Positions 7,578 to 14,815 of a stretch of DNA of 51,579 nucleotides are shown here, piece by piece. This DNA comes from an uncultured Elusimicrobia bacterium (GTDB lineage Bacteria; Elusimicrobiota; Elusimicrobia; Elusimicrobiales; UBA9959), in the NCBI GenBank assembly GCA_903917735.1, contig CAIXBR010000019.1:1-51579 (forward strand), written 5' to 3'. Position 1 is the first letter of the stretch, and each line of letters starts with the position of its first letter. The translations under genes were made by a program, and so were the position numbers. The notes beneath the pieces were generated by a model. That model did not search any database, had not been told where the DNA came from, and was given only the letters and a program-made list of their open reading frames with translations.

Positions 7578-9608
7578 ATGAACAGCAACATCCCGCTCGT
7601 TGTCACCATAAAGGAAAAATGCAGGACCTGCTACACTTGCGTCCGCGGGTGCCCGGCAAAGGCCATACGGATAGCCGGCGGGCAGGCCGAAGTGATCAGG
7701 GAGCGCTGTATCGGCTGCGCCAACTGCGTGCTTATGTGCAGCCGCCAAGCCAAAGAGGTGCGCAGCTCGCTTGAAGAAGCGCGCGCTGTGCTGGCCTCCG
7801 GGGCCGTCACGGCCATCTGCCTGGCGCCCAGCTTTCCCGTGGAGTTTCCCGAACTGGACCCGCTCCGGTTCGCCGGGATGCTGAAAAGCCTGGGCTTCAA
7901 ATACGTCACGGAAGTAGCTTTCGGCGCCGACATGGTCTCGCTCAAGTACCGCCGTTTGCTCAGCGAGAACCCTGGCAAGAAGTTCATCAGTTCGGCCTGT
8001 CCCGCCGTAGTTTCCTACATAGAAAAGTATCATCCCGCTCTCGTCGGCAACCTGGCGCCGCTGATCTCGCCCATGGTGGCGGAAGCGCGCATAATCAAAA
8101 GCCGCTACGGAAAGGACCTGAAGATAGTTTTCGCCGGTCCTTGCGTCGCAAAAAAAGACGAGGCGCTGCGCCATCCCGGAGAAATTGACGCCGTTATCAC
8201 TTTCTCCGAGCTGCGGGAACTCCTCACGACCTCGGGGATCGGCCCCGAGACGGCGCTGAACGCCCACTTCGATCCTCCTTACCCCGGCAAGGGGGTGCTC
8301 TATCCCATGGGCGGGGGGCTTCTGACCACTTCCGAACTAGAAGAGGACCTAATGAGCGGCAGGTTCCTTTCTACGGAAGGCCTTGAGAATTTCACCGAAG
8401 TCCTGAAGAACCTGGAGCACGGCGACATCGACGCAGATTTTCTCGACATACTTTGCTGCAACGGCTGCCTGATGGGTCCGGGCCTGACGGTGAAGGGCTC
8501 CCGGCACGCGCGCCAGACGGTCCTGCGGAAATACGCAAAGAAGTGCTACTACAAGATCAAGATAAGCGAGTGGGAAGAGGAGGTACAGAAGTGCCGTAAC
8601 CTCGACTACGCGGCCGTCTTTAAGCCCGGGGATATGCGCATTACCCAGCCTCCGCCGGAAGAAATAAAACAAATACTCACGAACATGGGAAAGCCCGCGC
8701 CCGAAGATGAGCTGAACTGCGGCGCCTGCGGCTACCAGACCTGCCTGGAGCACGCTACGGCCATTTTCCGCGGTCTCGCCGAAAGCGAAATGTGCCTGCC
8801 CTACACCATAGACCGGCTTAAGACTACCGCGGAGGAGCTCACTATCTCGTACAACCAGCTGGCAAAGACCAGGCAGGCGCTGATGCAGTCGGAAAAGCTC
8901 GCCAGCATGGGCCAGCTGGCCGCCGGCGTGGCGCACGAACTGAACAATCCCCTGGGCGTGGTCCTGCTCTACGCCCACCTGCTGGCCGAGCAGTGCCCGA
9001 AGGATTCCCGCGTCCACGCCGACGCCCGCATGATCACCGAGCAGGCCGACCGGTGCAAGAAGATAGTGGGCGGGCTGCTCAACTTCGCCCGCAAGAATAA
9101 GCCCTTCTTCCGCCAGACCGACCTGTCGCGGCTTATAGACAATTATTTCAAGACCGCTCCCATGCCGCGCACGATAACACTGAAGGTGGAGCGCGCCGGC
9201 GAGGAACTGCAGGCGGAAATGGACCCCGACCAGATAATCCAGGTGGTATCCAATCTGGTGACCAACGCCCTAGAGGCCATGTCCGGGGGCGGCGCCCTCA
9301 CGGTCAGGACCTTCGCCGAGAAGGAGAACGTCTGCTTCAGTATGACCGACACCGGCTGCGGCATAAAGCCGGAGAATTTCAAGAAGATCTTCGAGCCTTT
9401 CTTCACCACCAAGCAGATAGGCAAGGGCACCGGGCTGGGCCTGGCCGTATCGTACGGGATAATAAAGGTGCACCGCGGGAACATAGCGGTGGCTAGCAAT
9501 TCCGACCCTAAGAAAGGCCCTGCCGGGACCACCTTCACGGTAAAGCTGCCGCGCGTCACGAAGGACGCCGGCGCTATAAAGATGAAGCCGGAAAGCACCG
9601 CGAGGTAG
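7578..9608 (+). CDS. hydS: Hydrogenase-like sensor histidine kinase (HydS type)
   Basis: 676 residues. Residues 10-60 hold two ferredoxin clusters (CRTCYTCVRGC, CIGCANCVLMC). Residues 70-350 are an [FeFe]-hydrogenase H-cluster domain: L1 SSACPAV with Cys141, L2 AGPCVAKKDE with Cys189, L3 CCNGC with Cys293 and Cys297. All four subcluster ligands are kept, while the proton-relay Cys of L1 is Ala, as reported for sensory hydrogenases. Residues 370-405 form a further Fe-S domain (NCGACGYQTC...C). A short coiled coil leads to HisKA (AHELNNPLG, His453) and an HATPase domain (N box near 555, DTGCGI, GTGLGLAVS). There are no membrane segments, so it is cytosolic. It probably binds H2, or senses redox state, and signals to the receivers beside it. 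Resembles group C sensory hydrogenases. Confidence 0.9.
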   Translation: MNSNIPLVVTIKEKCRTCYTCVRGCPAKAIRIAGGQAEVIRERCIGCANCVLMCSRQAKEVRSSLEEARAVLASGAVTAICLAPSFPVEFPELDPLRFAGMLKSLGFKYVTEVAFGADMVSLKYRRLLSENPGKKFISSACPAVVSYIEKYHPALVGNLAPLISPMVAEARIIKSRYGKDLKIVFAGPCVAKKDEALRHPGEIDAVITFSELRELLTTSGIGPETALNAHFDPPYPGKGVLYPMGGGLLTTSELEEDLMSGRFLSTEGLENFTEVLKNLEHGDIDADFLDILCCNGCLMGPGLTVKGSRHARQTVLRKYAKKCYYKIKISEWEEEVQKCRNLDYAAVFKPGDMRITQPPPEEIKQILTNMGKPAPEDELNCGACGYQTCLEHATAIFRGLAESEMCLPYTIDRLKTTAEELTISYNQLAKTRQALMQSEKLASMGQLAAGVAHELNNPLGVVLLYAHLLAEQCPKDSRVHADARMITEQADRCKKIVGGLLNFARKNKPFFRQTDLSRLIDNYFKTAPMPRTITLKVERAGEELQAEMDPDQIIQVVSNLVTNALEAMSGGGALTVRTFAEKENVCFSMTDTGCGIKPENFKKIFEPFFTTKQIGKGTGLGLAVSYGIIKVHRGNIAVASNSDPKKGPAGTTFTVKLPRVTKDAGAIKMKPESTAR

Positions 9609-9616
9609 AATTTCCA

Positions 9617-9635
9617 CGGCGGCAGACTGCCGCCG
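9617..9635 (+). other. Short intercistronic hairpin between the two kinase genes
   Basis: Perfect 8-bp stem CGGCGGCA / TGCCGCCG with a 3-nt loop, 9 bp after the sensor-kinase stop. There is no T run, so it is more likely an mRNA stability or processing element than a terminator. Confidence 0.4.
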
Positions 9636-9671
9636 CAGAGAAGCGCTCTTACCACATCACCAGGATATACT

Positions 9672-10847
9672 ATGAACCTACCGAAAGAACAGCAACTTGA
9701 CCTGCTTATCGTCGACGACGAGGCGGGGATGCGCACCGGGGCCGAGCGCTCGCTGGAGGGCTTCTCTGTGACCCTGCCGGACTTCAACGAAACCGTCACG
9801 TTCACCGTGCGGTCCACCGGCACCGGCGAGGAAGCCCTGGCCGCCCTCAAGGCTAAAACTCCGGATATCATTTTGCTGGACTACAAGCTCCCCGACATGA
9901 CCGGCATAGACGTGCTAGAGGCCGCCCCCGAACCGCGCGACTTCCTGACCATTATGATAACCGCTTTCGCCTCGCTGGAAGTCGCCGTTACCGCCACCAA
10001 GCGCGGCGCCTTCGACTTCCTGGCCAAACCCTTCACGCCCGAGGAACTGCGCGCCACGGTGCAGAAGGCCGCGCGCAGCATCTACCTGCACCGCAAGGCG
10101 CGCCGCCTGGAAGAAGAGAAGAAGCAGGTCCGCTTCGAGTTCATCTCGGTGCTGGCGCACGAGCTTAAATCGCCGCTGGCGGCGGTAGAGGGCTACATGC
10201 ACCTGATGAAGGAGCGCATGAAAGGCCCCGAGCTTGCCGCCTACGACAGCATGGTGGAACGCAGCGTGGTACGGATAGGCGGCATGCGCAAACTGGTGAT
10301 GGACCTATTGGACCTGACCCGCCTTGAGTCCGGAAAAAAGAAGCGCGCGCTGGAGCCGGTGGACCTGGTAAAAGCCGCCGGGCTGGCCTTGGAGGCCGCG
10401 GCCCAGATGGCGGCGCGCAAGAAAGTGACACTGGAGCTGAAAGCACCGCCGGAACTGCTGATGACCGCGGACCCGGGCGAAGTGGATATGATCTTCTCGA
10501 ACCTGCTTACCAACGCCGTCAAATATAATAAGGATGGGGGGAAGGCCGTGCTTGAGCTGGAACGCCGGGACGGCGGCGCGGTGCTGGTGCGCTGCTCCGA
10601 TACGGGCATCGGCATGACCGAGACTGAACTGGCAAAACTATTCGGAGAATTCGTCCGGATGAAGAACGAGCATACCCGCTCCATCGACGGCAGCGGGCTG
10701 GGCCTGTCCATCCTTAAAAAAGTGGTAAAGCTTTACGGTGGGGAAGTACGGGTGAAATCCGCGTACGGGGAAGGTTCGTCCTTCGAGCTGACGCTGAAGG
10801 ACGCTAAAGTGTCCATGGCCGGCGCAGAGCCGGCGCTGAAGGCTTGA
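9672..10847 (+). CDS. Receiver-histidine kinase hybrid
   Basis: 391 residues. Residues 1-140 are a receiver domain with phospho-acceptor Asp in IILLDYKLPDMTG near 68, Thr in MITAF and Lys in LAKPFTPEE. A linker coiled coil (RRLEEEKKQVRFEF) leads to HisKA (LAHELKSPLAAVEG, His near 165) and HATPase (NLLTNAVKYN, DTGIGM, GSGLGLSILKK). There are no transmembrane segments or DNA-binding part. The order receiver then kinase means its kinase activity may be controlled by phosphorylation of its own N-terminus, for instance by the H-cluster kinase just upstream, making a cytoplasmic relay. It lies 63 bp after that kinase and 21 bp before hydG. Confidence 0.88.
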   Translation: MNLPKEQQLDLLIVDDEAGMRTGAERSLEGFSVTLPDFNETVTFTVRSTGTGEEALAALKAKTPDIILLDYKLPDMTGIDVLEAAPEPRDFLTIMITAFASLEVAVTATKRGAFDFLAKPFTPEELRATVQKAARSIYLHRKARRLEEEKKQVRFEFISVLAHELKSPLAAVEGYMHLMKERMKGPELAAYDSMVERSVVRIGGMRKLVMDLLDLTRLESGKKKRALEPVDLVKAAGLALEAAAQMAARKKVTLELKAPPELLMTADPGEVDMIFSNLLTNAVKYNKDGGKAVLELERRDGGAVLVRCSDTGIGMTETELAKLFGEFVRMKNEHTRSIDGSGLGLSILKKVVKLYGGEVRVKSAYGEGSSFELTLKDAKVSMAGAEPALKA

Positions 10848-10868
10848 ACAAAGCCTTCGGGAGGGTTT

Positions 10869-12344
10869 ATGCAGACAACTACGGTCAACGCGGACAGCTA
10901 TGCCAGCTACCTTAACGGCGGCCTGGACTTTATCGACGACGCCGCCCTGCGCCGGGCCCTGGCAGCCCCCGCTCCCTCCCCGGAGCGCGTGCGCGAAATA
11001 CTAGCCCGGTCCCTGGAAGTGTCCGAGGCGTTGCCTCCCGAAGACGCGGCCGCCCTGATGGCGGTGGAAGACCCGGGCCTGCTGGAAGATATCTTCGAAG
11101 CCGCGCGCGCCGTGAAGCGCAAGGTTTACGACAACCGCGTGGTCACCTTCGCGCCGCTCTACGCCTCCAACCTCTGCGTTAACAACTGCCTCTACTGCGG
11201 CTTCCGCGCCGGCAACGACGGCGCCGTCCGCCGTAAGCTTACGCTGCCGGAGATAAAGGCCGAGGCCGAAGTGCTGGCCGGCACAATAGGGCACAAGCGC
11301 ATTGTTTTCGTCACGGGCGAGCATCCGGCCACCGGCGCGCAATATATAGCCGACGCCATGAGGGAGATCTACGCGGTAAAAGTCAAAACACGCCGCGGTT
11401 TCGGCCAGATACGCCGGGTGAACGTGAACGCCGCGCCGATGAACGTAGAGGACCTGCGCATCCTCAAAGCCGGCGGTATCGGCACCTACCAGGTTTTTCA
11501 GGAAACCTACGACCGCGCCCTGTATGCAAAGCTCCACCAGGGAACCACCCCTAAAACCGATTTCCGCTGGCGGCTCTACGTGATGCACCGCGCCTTCGAG
11601 GCCGGGATAGACGACGTGGCCATAGGTGCGCTGTTCGGCCTCGGGAACTGGAAGTTCGAGGTGCTGGGACTGGTCTCCCATGCTAGGGAGCTTGAAGCCC
11701 GCTTCGGCATAGGGCCGCACACCATCTCCTTCCCGCGCATGGAGGCCGCCGACGGTACGGACCTGCCCGCCCAGAGCCTCAAGAACGTATCCGACGCCGA
11801 CTTCAAGAAGCTGGTGGCCGTGCTGCGCCTCTCGGTGCCTTACGCCGGCATCATAGTCACCGCCCGCGAGCGCCCGGAGACCATCCGCGAGGTTATCGGT
11901 ATGTGCACACAGCGCGACGCCAGCACCCGTATAGGCATAGGCGCGTACTCGGAGCGCTACGGCAAACAGGAGGCGGAGCGCCAGCAGTTCATGCTTGGAG
12001 ACACCCGCAGCCTCGACGAAGTGATAGGGGAGCTGGCCGGACTCGGGCACATCACCTCCTTCTGCACTTCGGGCTACCGCTGCGGCCGCACCGGCGACCA
12101 CATCATGAAGCTGCTCAAGAGCGGTCACGAGTCCCGCTTCTGCAAGCTAAACGCCGTGCTCACCTTCCGCGAATGGCTGGACGATTTCGCTTCCGACGCC
12201 ACCCGCGCTAAAGGAGAGGCGCTCATAAAAAAAGAAATAGCCGAGATCCGCGCCCGCGAGAAAGATTTCCCGCCCGAGACGGTAAAACTGCTGGACGCCT
12301 ACTACGCCCGTATCGAGGCCGGAGAACGGGACCTCTGTTTTTAA
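10869..12344 (+). CDS. hydG: [FeFe]-hydrogenase maturase HydG (radical SAM tyrosine lyase)
   Basis: 491 residues, full length for HydG. It cleaves tyrosine to give CO and cyanide for the H-cluster. The radical-SAM Cys motif CVNNCLYC lies near residue 105. The C-terminal auxiliary cluster is normally bound by a CX2CX22C motif. Here the residues are Cys399, Gly402 and Cys425, with a new Cys at 405, so the pattern is CX5CX19C while overall spacing is unchanged. Other HydG signatures (PHTISFPR, RIGIGAYSE) are normal. It follows the kinase hybrid by 21 bp with GGGAGG before the ATG. The changed Cys might alter how the dangler iron is held; alternatively it is a lineage variant. Confidence 0.94.
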   Translation: MQTTTVNADSYASYLNGGLDFIDDAALRRALAAPAPSPERVREILARSLEVSEALPPEDAAALMAVEDPGLLEDIFEAARAVKRKVYDNRVVTFAPLYASNLCVNNCLYCGFRAGNDGAVRRKLTLPEIKAEAEVLAGTIGHKRIVFVTGEHPATGAQYIADAMREIYAVKVKTRRGFGQIRRVNVNAAPMNVEDLRILKAGGIGTYQVFQETYDRALYAKLHQGTTPKTDFRWRLYVMHRAFEAGIDDVAIGALFGLGNWKFEVLGLVSHARELEARFGIGPHTISFPRMEAADGTDLPAQSLKNVSDADFKKLVAVLRLSVPYAGIIVTARERPETIREVIGMCTQRDASTRIGIGAYSERYGKQEAERQQFMLGDTRSLDEVIGELAGLGHITSFCTSGYRCGRTGDHIMKLLKSGHESRFCKLNAVLTFREWLDDFASDATRAKGEALIKKEIAEIRAREKDFPPETVKLLDAYYARIEAGERDLCF

Positions 12345-12520
12345 CGGAGGGGTGGAGAAGGCTTGCCCTGTAGCCGCTTTGGGGAGGGGGGCCCCAGCCT
12401 GATTATCCCGGCTGGGGGGAACCGCGCAACGGTTCCTGCGCGGCGGAATGGGCAAGCCCTTGCCAGCCCCCGACTCAGCTATCCTGCGGTCTCATTCGTA
12501 AGACGCAATTTGGGAAAGTT
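12345..12520 (+). other. Structured intercistronic region with a dispersed repeat copy
   Basis: The 176-bp hydG-hydE gap is strongly structured. GGCTTGCCC (12360-12368) pairs with GGGCAAGCC (12450-12458). Inside lie CCCCAGCC / GGCTGGGG (12392-12417) and CCGCGCA / TGCGCGG (12422-12443). GGCAA at 12451-12455 could instead pair with TTGCC at 12460-12464, an alternative fold. The first 51 bp (12345-12395) are clearly related to 19983-20035. No protein gene is seen. The hydE ATG has a weak GGGAAAG ribosome site. Confidence 0.6.
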
Positions 12521-13519
12521 ATGACCAAAGAGGAAATCATCGCCGCCCTCTCACCGGACACCGACCCGGCGCAGCTCTTCGCGCTGGCGGACCAGGTGCG
12601 CCGTGAATACGTCGGAGAGGACGTACACCTGCGGGGCCTGATAGAATTCTCCAATCACTGCCGCCGCCGCTGCTACTACTGCGGCATCCGGGCCGGTAAC
12701 GCCAAAGTGCGGCGCTACCGCCTTACTCCGGACCAAATACTCTACGGCGCCCGCAGCGCCGTCAGCCTGAACTATAAGACCATAGTGATGCAATCCGGCG
12801 AAGACCCCGCCTGGGGGCCTAAGGAACTGGCCGCCATAGTAGAAAAAGTAAAGAAGGAGACCGCCCTCGCCATAACCCTCTCCGTCGGAGAGCACTCAAA
12901 AGAGGACTACCGGACGCTGCGCGCCGCCGGCGCGGACCGCTTCCTGCTGCGCTTTGAAACCTCCGACCGCCGTCTTTTTTCCATGCTCAAGCCGGACTCC
13001 AACTACGACCAGCGGTTCCGCTGTCTGGCCTGGCTTAAAGAAGCCGGCTTCCAGGTGGGTTCCGGCGTAATGGCCGGCCTGCCCGGCCAGACCTCGGAAA
13101 GCATGGCCGACGACATCCTCCTCTTCAAGCAGCTCGAGCTCGACATGGTCGGCATAGGCCCGTTCATAGCCAATCCCGACACCCCGCTGGGCGGCGCTCC
13201 GGGCGGCACTCTCGACACCGCGCTGCGCATGGTGGCCCTGACCCGGATTGTCACGAAGAATACCCATATCCCAGCCACCACCGCCATGGGCACCATAGAC
13301 GCCCAGGGGCGTCAGAAAGCCCTCAAATGCGGCGCGAACGTGCTGATGCCCAACATCAGCCCCACGGAGTACCGCACCGATTACAGCCTCTACCCCGGCA
13401 AGATCTGCGTCAACGAACAGCCGGAGCAATGCGGCGCCTGCGTGGACGCCATGCTGGCCGGCCTGGGCCGCAAAAGAGCGGAAGGCTTCGGGCACAGCCT
13501 TAAAACTTCGGGAGAATAA
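12521..13519 (+). CDS. hydE: [FeFe]-hydrogenase maturase HydE (radical SAM)
   Basis: 332 residues, typical HydE size. The radical-SAM motif is CRRRCYYC near residue 45, followed by GIRAGN as in the HydE/BioB-related family. GED, the GLPGQT segment and the C-terminal PNISP and CVDAML regions also fit. HydE acts on the HydG-derived Fe(CO)2(CN)-cysteine synthon in making the two-iron subcluster. A CGAC pair close to the C-terminus (QCGACVDAM) may not bind an essential cluster, since auxiliary clusters are dispensable in known HydE. It is 4 bp ahead of hydF, so the two are cotranscribed. Confidence 0.94.
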   Translation: MTKEEIIAALSPDTDPAQLFALADQVRREYVGEDVHLRGLIEFSNHCRRRCYYCGIRAGNAKVRRYRLTPDQILYGARSAVSLNYKTIVMQSGEDPAWGPKELAAIVEKVKKETALAITLSVGEHSKEDYRTLRAAGADRFLLRFETSDRRLFSMLKPDSNYDQRFRCLAWLKEAGFQVGSGVMAGLPGQTSESMADDILLFKQLELDMVGIGPFIANPDTPLGGAPGGTLDTALRMVALTRIVTKNTHIPATTAMGTIDAQGRQKALKCGANVLMPNISPTEYRTDYSLYPGKICVNEQPEQCGACVDAMLAGLGRKRAEGFGHSLKTSGE

Positions 13520-13523
13520 ACTT

Positions 13524-14762
13524 ATGCAGACAGCACCCAGATCCATGCGGCTGCAGATAGCCATCTTCGGGCGCACCAACGTCGGCAAGTCCAGCGTCCT
13601 CAACATGCTGGCCGGCCAGGACGTGGCCATAACCTCGCCCTTACCCGGCACCACCACTGACGTAGTGGAAAAATCCATGGAGCTGCTCCCCGTCGGCCCC
13701 GTGGTCTTCCTCGACACCGCCGGCCTCGACGACACCGGCGAGCTCGGCAAGCTTCGCATCGAACGCGCCCGCAGGATCTTCGACCGCGCCGACGTGGCCC
13801 TGCTGATAACGGAACCGGACAGGTGGGGACAGTGCGAGGAAGACATAGCCGCAGCCGCCAAAGAAAAAAACATCTCCCTGATAGTCCTTGTGAACAAGAC
13901 CGATATCGCCAGGCCTTCCCCGGAACTCTCGGAGGCGCTGGCGACCAGAGGACTGTCTCCCATCCTTTGCGCCGCTACTGTGAAATCCCTCCGTGAAAAG
14001 GCTGTAGCCGAAGTGAAAAGCCGCCTGCTCGGGATAGCCGGCAAGACAGCCGGCGCCCCGCGCGCCCTACTCGGCGACCTGGTGAAACCCGGAGAGACCG
14101 TTATACTGATAATCCCTATAGACAAGGAAGCGCCGAAGGGCCGCATCATACTGCCGCAGGTGCAGGTCATGCGCGACCTGCTCGACCACGGCGCCCTGTC
14201 GCTCACCGCCCGCGAGCACGAATACACCCAGGCGCTGGCAGCCCTTAAGGCCCCGCCTGCCCTGGTAGTCTGCGACTCGCAGGTGGTGGACTTCATGGTC
14301 GGCAACACTCCGCCCGGAGTGCCCTGCACTACCTTCTCCATACTTTTTGCCCGCTTCAAAGGGAACCTGGCCGCCTACGCGGCCGGCGCCGCGGCCATAC
14401 GCACGCTGCGCCCCGGCGACAGCGTGGCCGTGCTGGAAGCCTGTTCCCACCACGCCATAGAGGACGACATAGGCCGGGTAAAACTTCCGCACTGGCTCAG
14501 GGAAACCGTAGGGGGGGAGCTAAAGATAGACACCTTCGCCGGCCGCGACCTCCCGAAGGACATCGCCTCCTATAAGCTGGCTATACAGTGCGGGGGCTGC
14601 ATGCTCACCCGCACGGAAATTGTGAACCGCATGGGCAAAGCCGCACGGGCCGGCATACCTATCACCAACTATGGTACGGCCATCTCGGAGTGCAAAGGCG
14701 TGCTGGAGCGCGTGCTCTCGCCGTTCCCGGAAGCCCTGGCCGCCTACCGCGCGGCGGCATAA
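13524..14762 (+). CDS. hydF: [FeFe]-hydrogenase maturation GTPase HydF
   Basis: 412 residues. The N-terminal TrmE/Era-like GTPase has P loop GRTNVGKSS near 16, the G2 Thr region PGTTTD, G3 DTAG and G4 NKTD. A dimerisation domain and a C-terminal [4Fe-4S] scaffold domain follow. HydF carries the two-iron subcluster to HydA. The usual cluster signature is CxH...HCxxC. Here Cys307 and His309 are kept, Cys356 and Cys359 form CGGC, but the residue before them is Gln355 rather than His. Since that His is an exchangeable ligand in studied HydF, three Cys may suffice. Last gene of the hydrogen module; a hairpin follows. Confidence 0.94.
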   Translation: MQTAPRSMRLQIAIFGRTNVGKSSVLNMLAGQDVAITSPLPGTTTDVVEKSMELLPVGPVVFLDTAGLDDTGELGKLRIERARRIFDRADVALLITEPDRWGQCEEDIAAAAKEKNISLIVLVNKTDIARPSPELSEALATRGLSPILCAATVKSLREKAVAEVKSRLLGIAGKTAGAPRALLGDLVKPGETVILIIPIDKEAPKGRIILPQVQVMRDLLDHGALSLTAREHEYTQALAALKAPPALVVCDSQVVDFMVGNTPPGVPCTTFSILFARFKGNLAAYAAGAAAIRTLRPGDSVAVLEACSHHAIEDDIGRVKLPHWLRETVGGELKIDTFAGRDLPKDIASYKLAIQCGGCMLTRTEIVNRMGKAARAGIPITNYGTAISECKGVLERVLSPFPEALAAYRAAA

Positions 14763-14769
14763 AAGAACA

Positions 14770-14796
14770 TCCGGCCGCTAGCAGAAAGCGGCCGGA
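14770..14796 (-). terminator. Terminator hairpin between convergent genes
   Basis: A perfect 10-bp stem, TCCGGCCGCT (14770-14779) with AGCGGCCGGA (14787-14796), and a 7-nt loop. On the minus strand it is followed by TGTTCTTTTAT, so it works best as the terminator of the minus-strand ATPase operon. On the plus strand it may also mark the end of hydF. Confidence 0.7.
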
Positions 14797-14815
14797 CTCT
14801 TGACCGGACTATAAA

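Noticed and set aside
12896..14359. Long minus-strand open frame opposite hydE and hydF
   Set aside because: It covers two genes with clear catalytic motifs and shows no motif of its own.
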